Shown: one piece after another, positions 46,891-56,639 of the stretch
Position numbering within the stretch: the stretch's first letter is position 1
Layout of the letters: every line of letters starts with the position of its first letter
Assembly (NCBI GenBank): GCA_023014335.1
Contig: JAECYW010000016.1
Coordinates: forward strand, 310,001-374,000
Direction of reading: 5' to 3'
Source: Galerina marginata
Lineage: Eukaryota > Basidiomycota > Agaricomycetes > Agaricales > Galerinaceae
DNA length: 64,000 nt
Translations under genes and position numbers: made by a program
Notes under the pieces: model-generated
Told to the model about the DNA's origin: nothing
Seen by the model: the letters and a program-made list of their open reading frames with translations, nothing else
Database searches by the model: none

Positions 46891-48354
46891 TACAATATTC
46901 AAGTTGTTCGTAAATTTAAACAAGCACACCCGGGCCACGTTGAGGTTGGAAAAAGAGGAAAGGCTTTCCCTGTTTTCTCACGGTGCCGTCCCCTCACTCA
47001 TTGCGAAAGTTTACAATTAACAAATAATATATTCAACTAATACTAGGGGGCCTTTACATACTTAATGCGAAGTTGGAGCTGTGTACATTAAGTGTTAACC
47101 TCCCCACACCGGCGCGCCTTTCAAGATAGACGTCGGCGGGAGCAGCTGAGACGGCGGTGCAGATGGGAGGCCTTTCTTGGACAGCAGAGGAGGCGGCGGC
47201 GAGCGACTCCGCCCGCGCCTGCTTCCTCCACCCCCACCCCCACCACCGCCACTTCGACTCCCAACGCTCCCGCTCCGCCCACTCCGCCCCGCAACACTCC
47301 CAGCGCTCCTCCCGCTCACATGACTCCGCCTACTACCGCTCCGCCCCCCATCCCGATCATTGTCCTCATAATCCGTCGAGTCCGCATACGCCAGCCCGCC
47401 ATACTCGGACTCGGAGTCGATAGGCGATATGGGCGTCTTGGCCTCGCGTGGGCGCTCCCACCCTTATAGGCCTAAATTCAAGACGAAGTTCTTTGCCCCA
47501 GCTCGAGAAGGATGGACTCATTGGCTGTGTCGCTTCCTGAAGTGCATCCGCTGGGCTTGGGGGATGAGGATGGGCTTGAGGATGGGCTTGAGGATGAGTT
47601 TGGGAGTTGTTGGTGTAGCTAGAGAGTTGTCAAGCACTAACGATGCGGTCAAAGTTGAAATCAACCAGACATGAGTGACAACCAAACAGATGACCCAGAT
47701 CCCGAGGTGGAAATGCATCAGGGTGCAAAAGAAGGCAATGGCAATGAAGATGAGAGTATCAGTGGTGACAGAGGCTCATCAGCCCAATCTGCACTGGTAC
47801 AACAACAACAAAAAAGGTCAGAATCACGGCGCATAGGTGTTCAAAATAGGAGAAATCCAACTCACTTAACCACATGCTGAGATAGAGACCACTCGCGATC
47901 TTCTACTTCCATATCCGCTGCACATTCCTCCGCTTGAACACAAGTGTCAGAGGCTTCATTGTCGAGCTGGTCGCCAGTCTGACCACCCAAACGACTTGGT
48001 GCCGAGTACTACAGTGAGGAACACAGAGGGCAGGCAAGCCCAACCAGGAGGGGTCCGCGCTTCTGTCACATGCAGGCGACGTGCAGTGAATGGGCCAGCA
48101 TTGGGAGGAAGATGTTGTGTGCGGACGTCAGGTATGGGCAGAGAGAGTGGACGCGTCCAGGTGGAGAGGAGGCATGCGACCCGGTACTGGTGGTTGAGTT
48201 TCTCGTTGACAGTGGAAAAATGACTAGGCAAGTGCGTTGTGTAGCCCGTTATGCTCAAGATGCAAAATGTTGTGAACAGAAAAAGAATCGCACACCACAG
48301 CCACAGCCAGCGCACAAGCGTGGAATCTGATTTACTAATCTTATCTGCAGTCGC
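46891..48354. other. No supported gene; GC-rich frame and a possible first exon
   Basis: About 47100-47420 is Pro/Thr/Ser- or Arg/Gly/Ser-coding on both strands, typical of compositional bias. A plus-strand ATG frame at 47671-47880 encodes an acidic Gln-rich peptide (MSDNQTDDPDPEVEMHQGAK) that could be the first exon of a lost gene. No downstream exon was recognised. Confidence 0.35.
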
Positions 48355-48470
48355 CCTATCCCATCCCACCTGGTTTTGATCTTATCCTAGCCCATCCCAT
48401 CCGAGTTCATGTCAATCCCGTCCCATTCCATCCCATCCTAACCCATCCTATCCTACCTAATCCTGTCAAA
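48355..48470. repeat. Degenerate CCCATCC/CCTATCC tandem repeat
   Basis: The plus strand carries about 14 copies of a 5-10 bp motif of the type CCCATCC, CCTATCC or CCTAACC. It is low-complexity satellite-like DNA and does not match the fungal telomere unit TTAGGG. Confidence 0.7.
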
Positions 48471-48949
48471 TTTTATTTTGTAGGCAGCATTGTCTCTTAA
48501 GAAATACCGTAAAATACAAGACTTTAACGTTAGAAATTAGCAGCTAATTAATTCTAGCATATGAATACCGCCCGAAAATAAATGCCATGAAGGTGTTTTC
48601 AATGCATAAACAATGAATTAGCTTACTACATTTGTATGATCCTAAGGCCTGCATGGGCGAACAGTCACATTAGTGTTTTGATAATTTTTTGCGTGAATGC
48701 TAGAGAAAAGGGGATTGAAATTCGAGAACAGAAAGCAGAATAAAAGATTACCGTTCACTGCGTTTGCGTGGTGCTGGCGGAGGTTTTGTATGAGGCTCAA
48801 AGGTGAATGGTGAGATACGCTTAGACCAGCCTGATCTTCTCCTGCATAGCTTCGACTGGGACGATGGCGCTCTGTGAGCAAGGCAAGAGAATAATGTAAG
48901 TAACTACCACAAACGCGCTGGGTTCAACGCAGCGCCAAGTCAATCCCGA
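48471..48949. other. No gene recognised
   Basis: AT-rich sequence after the satellite. A frame at 48642-48881 (minus) has no motif. Confidence 0.4.
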
Positions 48950-50770
48950 CAAACTACTACTCTGCCGGACAGCCAGTGCAATGCCTCGAAGGATCCAGCG
49001 AGGTGTTCTGGGTAGTACTCAGCTCCAGCGAAGCATTGTTCCCCCGAACGGGTCTTCCAACGTAGTTGGGTGCACCTCTTGTCCAGGAGCCTTTGCAGCA
49101 GCAGGCCGTACAACAGAGCCATAATCCGCGTAAACTTGACGAACGACTTCACTACTCACCTCTTCACCTCGCAGCCTGAGACGGCGCTGCTCAGCACGGC
49201 GCGCTTCTTGAAGAACATCACGGAGATGAAGAGGAGCCCACCGAGGGCGAGGCATGGCATGGCATAGGTGAACAGGTTGTCTGCGACAGGTGGCACTTGC
49301 ACGCTGAGGATCTCGAATTGGGCAGACTTGAAGCCACAGACTTCCAGCCATGCCTTGTTGCTGGTGATTCTATTTCCAAAGTTAGTGGCAAGTTCAGAAG
49401 TCATCTGTGTGATGTCGCACCTCAGCGTGATAAATGAATTCAGTCAAAGGAATGTCGGCGTGGTGGCCAAAGACGTGGACGTTTTCGAATCCGGAAGAGG
49501 TCCCATTCCTGAACCTAACATGGAGGAAGTCTCGGACATCAGGGGGAGAGCCGTGGCGGAGCTCAATGGCTATGGCAGAATCGTAGTCGGCTGCATGATT
49601 GGAGTTTGGAATCTGGCGCGAAAATTGAATGTGGCGGACTTACGAACGCCAGACAGCTCGGAGCGCTCCTTGGTAGCACCGGTTTTATGCAAGAAAGCCT
49701 GGTAGGTGGTCTCAATCAACATGAATTGCAGGGGGTCGCCATTGAAGGTAATGCGTTCCAGACTCAAGGATGGTGTGGAGGATGGTGCAATCAGCAACTG
49801 AACAAATACGTTAGGTTATAACAAGGAAAAAATATGAGAGTACGTACTGTTGCCAATACCAGTGAGATCCTCGTCGGAGAAGACACCACTTTTATGATAG
49901 CTACCCCAGTGGCATGCCTGCTCGATGAAGGTGGGAGGAAGGCAGTAGGCGAAGGTCTTGTTGTGGGCGAGTTCCGAGTTGATGTAGTTAAAGATCTGGA
50001 GAAACGGTTAGATCCTTGCCTAACCTTTGGTTCAGACAGCTCAAACTCACGTTCCACTAGAAAAATCATCATTCAGCAAGTGCAGTGAAATAAAAGCAAA
50101 ATACATACGGCGTTTTCCAGAAATGTTGGGCGTCCGAAGACGCAGTCCTTCGCTCCCTTGAAGAAGGGGCGGCATCCTTAGACTTGAAATCAGCGGAGGA
50201 GTAGAACTGCTTAGTGTGCTTCTCGGACGCCTGGAAAGACAGTGTCCAGAATGTTAATTTATGCAGTTATGTGACATGACGGACTGGGCAGTTGGTCTAG
50301 CGCCTTTCCAAAGAGCGATCGGTTCCGGGTTCAATGGTCTCAACTAGAAGGAAACAGATATGAGAAAGACTTTTATTTTGGATTTGGCAGGATGTCACGT
50401 ACCTGGGACGTATTGATAGCAGCCAAGAGGAGCAACGACAGTTGTTTCGTTGGCGAGAACAATTTTGTTGTTTGGGTTGGAGCCCTTGGAGGAGGGCGAT
50501 GGCAGAGTCAAAGACGACAGTGCCAGCCTTGACGCGGACCTTGACTTTGACTTCGTTGTTGTCAACGAGGTCAGAGCGGCGGATACCCTCGATGTAGGAG
50601 GAAGAGGTGCTATCGAAGTAGGTGGATCGGACGAGCAAACCAAGGCGGTCGAGCATGCATTTTGCGCATGTGGAGGCCGTGGCAATCGCTGTAGCAGCCG
50701 AAAGATGTTGAACAGGATGTGGGGCAGTCTTCAGTGTCGAAGTGACCGAACTCGGAAGAGTATCTAAAGC
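48950..50770 (-). pseudogene. Unrecognised interrupted multi-exon gene
   Basis: On the minus strand several exon-like stretches alternate with possible introns: LDRLGLLVRSTYFDSTSSSY with VDNNEVKVKVRVKAGTVVFD (about 50640-50500), IVLANETTVVAPLGCYQYVP (to about 50402), ASEKHTKQFYSSADFKSK (about 50230-50175), HNKTFAYCLPPTFIEQACHW (about 49950-49890), LERITFNGDPLQFMLIETTY (about 49760-49700), and a membrane-spanning segment FTYAMPCLALGGLLFISVMF followed by KKR (about 49280-49210). No complete consistent frame could be built, and no family was recognised. It starts directly after the SRP72 fragment with no gap, suggesting a fusion or rearrangement. Confidence 0.35.
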
Positions 50771-51099
50771 GTACAGGTCAAAGGCCGCTTGGTAACGATC
50801 CTTCTCGATAATTCTGATAATATGTCAGAAATCATATAAGGGGAGGAAAAATGATGAGCCAAGACTTACTAACTGCGCTTCCAAGTGAACGATGCCTCGA
50901 TCATCTTCGTCACTTTGCTTCCTGAGTGCCTCCAATACCTCCCTTGCATCAGATTCACGTTGTCGACGGTATAACGAGTATGCCCTCTCGTAAGCATGGT
51001 CATCGTCGGAGTCTATCAGAGTAAGAGCAGCGTTGTATTCCTCGGTTTGCAGCAACAGAAATAATTTCGTCTCTTCATCTTTGGATTCCAAACGAAGTA
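50680..51099 (-). pseudogene. SRP72 (signal recognition particle subunit) fragment
   Basis: Exon 51099-50870 encodes LRLESKDEETKLFLLLQTEE, YNAALTLIDSDDDHAYERAY, SLYRRQRESDAREVLEALRK and GIVHLEAQL, a TPR region typical of fungal SRP72. After an intron (GTAAGT...ATTATCAG) the next exon starts NYREGS. One extra T in GATCGTTACC then shifts the frame before the expected QAAFDLY, and AAFDLYALDTLPSSV appears in the next frame with a stretch missing. Upstream exons and the lysine-rich C-terminus are absent. SRP72 is a scaffold of the signal recognition particle; this copy cannot make it. Confidence 0.75.
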
Positions 51100-51375
51100 C
51101 TAACATCAAAACGGGTTAGGATTCGATCAGACAAAAGAAAAGGGGTCCGAGAGACACACCAAAGAAGGGTTGGATAGTTTTGTAATTTAAAAAACAGTTG
51201 GTGTTCGGCGCAGTCCATTTTGATTCTAGATGACGTTAGTGGATGATATGCATAGCCAAAAGAAAGAGTGGAATTATTATTAAGCGAAAGAAACGTACAA
51301 GATGTTTGTGGCCAAGTGCTATAGTATGAAGAATGCATGAAAGCCGACTGCTAATACATTACAGATGCGCAAAAT

Positions 51376-53688
51376 TCAGTGAGCTACTGGAAAGATTTGG
51401 ACGAGGTCCCATAAACTAAATGATGGATCAGGTGTTTTCTTACGAGCTCTTCCTCCTGGAACCCGCACTATATACTGGCCATCCTTAATTTCTTTGACCT
51501 TGAATACCTTTCCTTTTCTTTCCCCACTTATCGGCGTTACCAAGTCGTCAAGCTGATCGGGTCGGACGGCCTCCAAAGAATCCAAAGCAACATATCGAAT
51601 TTCCCTCACGTCCCTCACTTGTACGCGGCCGCCCACTTCGATCGACCGTACTTCGAGAACCCTGCCTTCAGGACCGTCCTGCAAACATCTGACTTTAATA
51701 CGTAGGTTCTTGAACGCGTCATCCTCGAGCCAGTGATTATCTTGAGGTAAATATACTGGAGTAATTGAGGTTGTTTGTGACGACGATCCCCGGACAGGAG
51801 AAAGAAGAAGAGTTGGTAATGGTGTTCGCGACGATGGGTCCCATGCAGGGGAAAGGTCAATAGAGCTTGATGGTGTGGGAAGTGGTGTCGTAGGGGAGGC
51901 AGAAAGAGAAGCCTGCATTGGCAACGGCATGACTTGCGGTCTCGATGTACCAATAGATACAACCTGCCTTGATGAAGTTTCATCATCGCTCCTACAGGAA
52001 TTTGTCAGATCTTGTCGGTTTGATGTGGAGAAGATGGTACGTACAAGATCGCAAGGTTGTCAATCTTAATTACTCGTACCTCCTGCTGACGAGCATCAAG
52101 TTCAACCCAAGCATTCCCAGATGGATCAGTTTCCTTAATACGACCTTTGTAACCTTTCCAGTTGTTGCCAGTTCCAACTGCGATGACCCTCTTTCCAATG
52201 TAAATTGCGTTGGGATTTTTGCCGCCGAGTCTGGATCCGTACCTTCGTGGACGTAAGGTTGATAGAATGGTGTCGGAGGTGTAGAACTCGAGCTCAATGT
52301 TGAAAACGTTAACCTATTTCATTGTTAGATTATCGAAGGGTTTTAAAAGATTCGCTGGTACCTCAATGTTCTTTTGAAGGTTCATAAGTTTGACACCGTC
52401 TTCGAGAACGTCAACAACCCAGCCAGTTAAACCGGTATGTGGACCGGCTACCACCTTCACCTCGTCTCCAGGCCAAAATGCTGCCCGCAACATTCTTCGT
52501 TGGAAGCTTTCGTCGAGGCCTTGTGATGGGAGATGTACGACATATTCATGCTCGCACACCTCCTTGACAAACCCGAGGATATCTCGAAAATCTCCACCGA
52601 TTATCTTGACGCGATCTCCAACTTTGATAAGGTTGTCCAAGATCGCTTTTTCAGTCTTCAACAAGAATTCGGGCTCAAGGAAACCACGACTTTGGAAGAG
52701 TTGAAATTCCGGTACAGTTGGCGTTATTTCTGATCCATAAATGAGATCGATGCTGTTGAGGTCAGCCACAATCAAAAAGCCATGTTCCGTGACCCTCTGG
52801 TTGTGCTGTTGCTTGTATGAAGAATCGAACAACATCTGTCGAGTGGGGGTGTCGCGATCCTCCGTAGGTATTCTGGGTATCAAGAGCAGCACATATTGGG
52901 TGTCGATTTTTTTGAGGAGTCCGACGTCGCCTCTGTAGTGCCTCCAACGTTTAGCGTTTCCGCGTACCCTTGCCCAAGCCTGAGATGAGTTCGGAGACGT
53001 TTTAATGAGAGCTAGTCTCGAAAAATTGCGTCGCGGAACTGACCGCACCCATCTTCGGAGCTCGGGAATTGCATTGGCCAAGGCCTCCGCAACTTCGAAA
53101 CAGGAAACTTCGGCCCAGACACGTCCAGGTATGAGAGGGTGGGTATGAACCACCAAGTCACGTAGTACTTCCTGGCTCCTCTGTACGGCGATATTCTCGT
53201 ATCCCAGCTAAAAAAAAATCCAGCCAGTGTTCATTTGGTAGGAAATAGAACGTACCGCGCATCCAAGTTCCCACATAATGGCGCCTTCATCGTCACCACG
53301 ATCGCCATCCACGCCTGCACAATTGCCATATCTATCAATGACGTTCCTGTAGAACGCGTCCCAAATCTCCGTATCGTCCTGGTCGTCGTGTATATCGCGC
53401 AGGGAAGTGTGGGCAACAGATGAATCCTCTTCGCTGAGTTCATCTGTGAACAAAATTCCTCAATTCGTACCACAGTTCACGATAAACGAGCGGAAACTGT
53501 ACCTTCGCCTTCATCGTTGGCCTCGTTGTCGTTGTCGTTGTCGTCCTCTATCTCATCCTCCTCGACCGATGCCTCAATATCTATGAATGGGTTGCATTTC
53601 TGTGTTGTCTACGTCAGGGCATATTCTTATTTCTCTGTGTGTTCAACCTTACTTGAGTTTTCTGTCTCTTTCTTGGTCTTTCCGCCAT
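51376..53688 (-). CDS. Spt5-like transcription elongation factor with KOW domains, complete
   Basis: Exons 53688-53653, 53599-53503, 53443-53256, 53207-52362, 52313-52045 and 51991-51376 (introns 48-59 bp) encode 683 residues with all phases consistent. Layout: basic start MAERPRKRQKTQ; acidic segment (CNPFIDIEASVEEDEIEDDN) as in Spt5 N-termini; an NGN-like region (ENIAVQRSQEVLRDL... RVWAEVSCFEVAEALANAIP); KOW1 (WRHYRGDVGLLKKIDTQYVL); further KOWs at VGDRVKIIGGDFRDILGFVK and PGDEVKVVAGPHTGLTGWVV; then later KOW-type segments (PNAIYIGKRVIAVGTGNNWK...; SGERKGKVFKVKEIKDGQYI). The Spt5 C-terminal heptad region is absent, and the protein is shorter than canonical Spt5 (about 1000 or more). Spt5 binds RNA polymerase II with Spt4. 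This divergent copy is more likely a lineage-specific paralogue. Confidence 0.85.
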
Positions 53689-53793
53689 GTTCAGTCGTCT
53701 TGATTAATAAAGTACTCTAACAATCTATCTTTAGTTGCGCGCGATCGGATGTGGGGAAGGAAAAGAGATGTGAACGTGTGAGATCAACCCAAA

Positions 53794-53885
53794 CAGGCCG
53801 ATGTTTAGGGTAGGTGTCGTTTCCTGACAAATACGGGCAACTCCGTATTTGTCAGGAAACGACACCTACCCTAAACATCGGCCTG
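53794..53885. repeat. Perfect 43-bp inverted repeat with 6-nt loop
   Basis: Left arm 53794-53836 and right arm 53843-53885 are exact reverse complements (CAGGCCGATGTTTAGGG... and its complement), with loop GCAACT. A second 14-bp palindrome, CCTGCTTAAGCAGG, overlaps its right edge at 53882-53895. It lies 106-197 bp upstream of the Spt5-like start codon, in its probable promoter or 5' UTR. Confidence 0.95.
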
Positions 53886-54439
53886 CTTAAGCAGGACTGG
53901 TCTTGGCCATTGCGTTTCCTTTCCTTCTACGCTGCGTACTTAGATTAGATTTTGTAGCAAATAAGAGGAGAGATAGGAGTATGATAACACAAGCGTCCGA
54001 AGATCTCAGAAGCAGGGCGAAAGATCAAGAGATGTTCTTAACGATGTCCTCTGTAGGTCGACGATCGGATAGTTCAATCCTGAAGCGAGTTTCCGGTACG
54101 CGATTTAATGACCTACCTACAGTACTAATTCATTTATTAGATGTAGCTCGTCGAGAATGGCTCACATAAATTCTGCTGATCACTCCTACCTACTCAGACA
54201 TTGACCATCGCCTCAGCGCCGCAGCCCTCAACGTTCAACTCCCACTTGCACTCAACGTTTAGACGCATGTCAGACCTCTAATCCACCAGTCCTTGTCTGC
54301 GTTGCCGTTTGCTTGTCTGGGTTTCCATTTCCAGCGCTAAGCCAATCTCTTCCATCGCGTTCCCTTTCTGACATCGAGTCCAGGATTTTTGAGTAGGAAG
54401 GAAGTGAAGATCGTCAACGGATAGTACGGGACGAGGGAT
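53886..54439. other. No gene recognised
   Basis: Spacer between the hairpin and the KDZ fragment. A plus-strand frame at 53903-54169 has no motif. Confidence 0.4.
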
Positions 54440-55034
54440 GTGAACGGGGCTGCTGCGGGCACAAACGCGGGTCATCGTCACGATGGAATCATCAACTACT
54501 GGAATTGGACGAAATTCCACAGCATGAGTACGGCTTTACTTTCCTTGTATGTTCCGGTTTCTCATCAGTTTTTAGGTGCATCGCTTTATCGGTCGTATGT
54601 TAAGTGCCTAGATATATTGAAGACACGCGAAAAGACACTCGTAGAGTACAATGCTCGTTTCTCCTCCGATTTAATCTCGAAGTGGGAAGCCATCGACGAT
54701 ACTCCTCGAACAGTTGACAAGAGGAAAGTCCTCAGTGTCCATCAGCCAAAATTCAACCAGCGTAAGGATTATCCAATGTCCTTCCTCGAACTGACACGCT
54801 GGCTTTCAGGTCCTCCGACACAAGCAAGATCCCACCAGAAACTTGTCCACGAGATATATGTTCGTGAACATGCCGGTACAGGGACCATTGGCGTGGCGGC
54901 GATCAGTAAGTCAATGTCTCTACACGATAGGCCTGGTCATAACAATTTTTATTAGGCTTACTATCCGAGCGCTTGTAGCACTTGAACCGAAATGTAGCGC
55001 GGACGATAAACAATTACTTTATTGGGATAGGTAA
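54440..55034 (+). pseudogene. KDZ transposase C-terminal fragment (CxC-type)
   Basis: The frame encodes AGHRHDGIINYWNWTKFHSM, matching the conserved D-x(n)-WNW-x-K motif near the end of KDZ (CxC1/CxC2-type) transposases. It continues with YVKCLDILKTREKTLVEYNA, LISKWEAIDDTPRTVDKRKV and LSVHQPKF, the helical tail of those proteins. A donor at 54905 (GTAAGT) and acceptor at about 54955 leave the frame broken. The catalytic DDE core is absent. It is a different KDZ subfamily from the intact Plavaka at 39-42 kb. Confidence 0.55.
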
Positions 55035-55089
55035 TCACTTTGGCAGAGCAAAGTTTGAAGGAGAGACGGACGTGGACAGATGGTGGGTA

Positions 55090-55380
55090 TGGGGTGAGAT
55101 TTGTAGCACTTGAATCGAGATGGACTACTTACCGTGCCTTTAGAAACCAGACCGTGCCTTTCCTGGCCGCCTTCGTCTAGCCATCGAATGGTGCAGATGG
55201 GGATGTTGCTAGGTATTGGGACTGCTCGCTAGCCCATAGGGTGCTACGAAGACAGGTATGCGAGTTTCCCAGTTCGCATTCGACTAATGGTGCTCACTTT
55301 CTCTGTCCTTGGCTAGATCGTAAACGTCTGGTGGCGCTATCAAACGAACGTCGCCGCCAGTTTTCAGAGGGTGGTGTGAG
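55090..55380 (+). repeat. Left copy of the direct repeat flanking the Prp8 pseudogene
   Basis: Shares with 63650-63935 a CTAGCACTT-type start, GGGTGYTACGAAGAYAGGTATGYGAGTTTCC, a pyrimidine tract with CTAG, and GCGCTATCAAACG followed by CGCCGCMAGC..TCAGAGGG. It has the look of an exon-intron-exon piece (GTATGC...GGCTAG) of an unrecognised gene. Identity is about two-thirds by eye. Confidence 0.6.
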
Positions 55381-56639
55381 AAGCTGACGTCAAGGACGAT
55401 TAGGTACCAGGTCATTCAAAGGTGGGTCTGACGCTTCGTTTTGATGTGGGATAGAATGCTTACCCTTCCTTCATTCAAGTTCCATTGGTACTCGCTCAGC
55501 GGCGAGGAGGCGAATGAAAGTGACTGTGAGCTGAATCAAAGGCTGTTGGGTGAGTTTTCTGCTATCGTACTTCGAGAGGCGGGTGCTTACGTTCTCTTCT
55601 TCGTCAGGCTCTATGTGAACTGTGCTGTCGAATACCTGAAATCAGTATTGAGAAATGTCAAGAAGAGGATTAATGAAATCACGCAGACTATGCACAGTCC
55701 GTCTGCCTTCACTCTACTCCGTTTCCTCGCCCCAGATGCCCTCTCGGTGTCCCAATCTCTCCCTCTCTGCCCAGTCCCACCAACTCACACGACCTCGCGA
55801 ATGCACTATAAGAAGCTCGCAGCTAGTCCAGCCTGAGAGGTATCCAATATGGAAGAGGGAACGATCGGATCAACGTTGGATTTACCAACTGAATCGGATG
55901 ACTTCCCGAGAGAAGCAATTTCTAGACGCTGACACTCGATCACAAGGCGCGCAATGATGCGATCCAAAAGAGCATCAGGGGCAGCGGGTACGAGGGCAAT
56001 GGTTTGTTTGTCGAGATGATCCTGGACCGTTTGCGTCATGAGCTGATGAAAATGCGACCGATTCTCAAGCCCGCACAACACTTCTGTTCAAGGCTACAAG
56101 TCAGTGTTTTGTCCCCTCCCTCATCGAGTATCCAGACTTACCCAATTGTATCTTCAAGGACCACGCGTCAGTTTGACGCGTTGTGACTAAAGGCTGTATA
56201 TCACGGTAAGTTTTCATTCATTTCACACTTACTCAAACATTCCCTCATCCCAGTGTTTGACCTTTCGTTCCGGTTTGATTCAGCTGGAAACGAGTCTAGG
56301 TAAGCATTCCGCATACCATTAGAACATGTCCTGACTTCCCGTTGTCTGTCCAGGCTGTCCAACTGGAGTCCGCGGGCACGGAAGCACAGCTTGAAGCCTT
56401 GATCGTAAAGCTGCCACATCAAAGGTTAGCCTTTCCGCTTCCATTAACAATTATGCAAACTTACACCATATAGAAATCCATCTTTATCTCGACAATGTTC
56501 AATATCACAGATGGGAGTTTTCAGGGTGCATCCGCACAGATTGTGGAGCCGCAGTGTTGGCTATATTGAGAATATCAGAGGTAAGAATCGCATTCATTGC
56601 TTTTATCGAGACAACTCACACTGCCTAGCCCTCCGAAAT
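55381..56639. other. No supported gene; degraded sequence
   Basis: Frames at 55441-55836 (plus) and 55806-56081 (minus) are plausible in composition but unrecognised. Sequence at 56500-56640 may hold badly decayed upstream Prp8 exons. Confidence 0.35.

Noticed and set aside
47092..47469. Pro/Thr-rich 125-codon frame
   Set aside because: Low-complexity and mirrored by Arg/Gly/Ser-rich frames on the other strand.
48355..48470. Internal telomere repeat
   Set aside because: The unit CCCATCC/CCTATCC does not match TTAGGG-type fungal telomeres.
55441..56081. Frames of 131 codons (plus) and 91 codons (minus) as genes
   Set aside because: Plausible composition but opposite overlapping frames, no domain and no splice partners.
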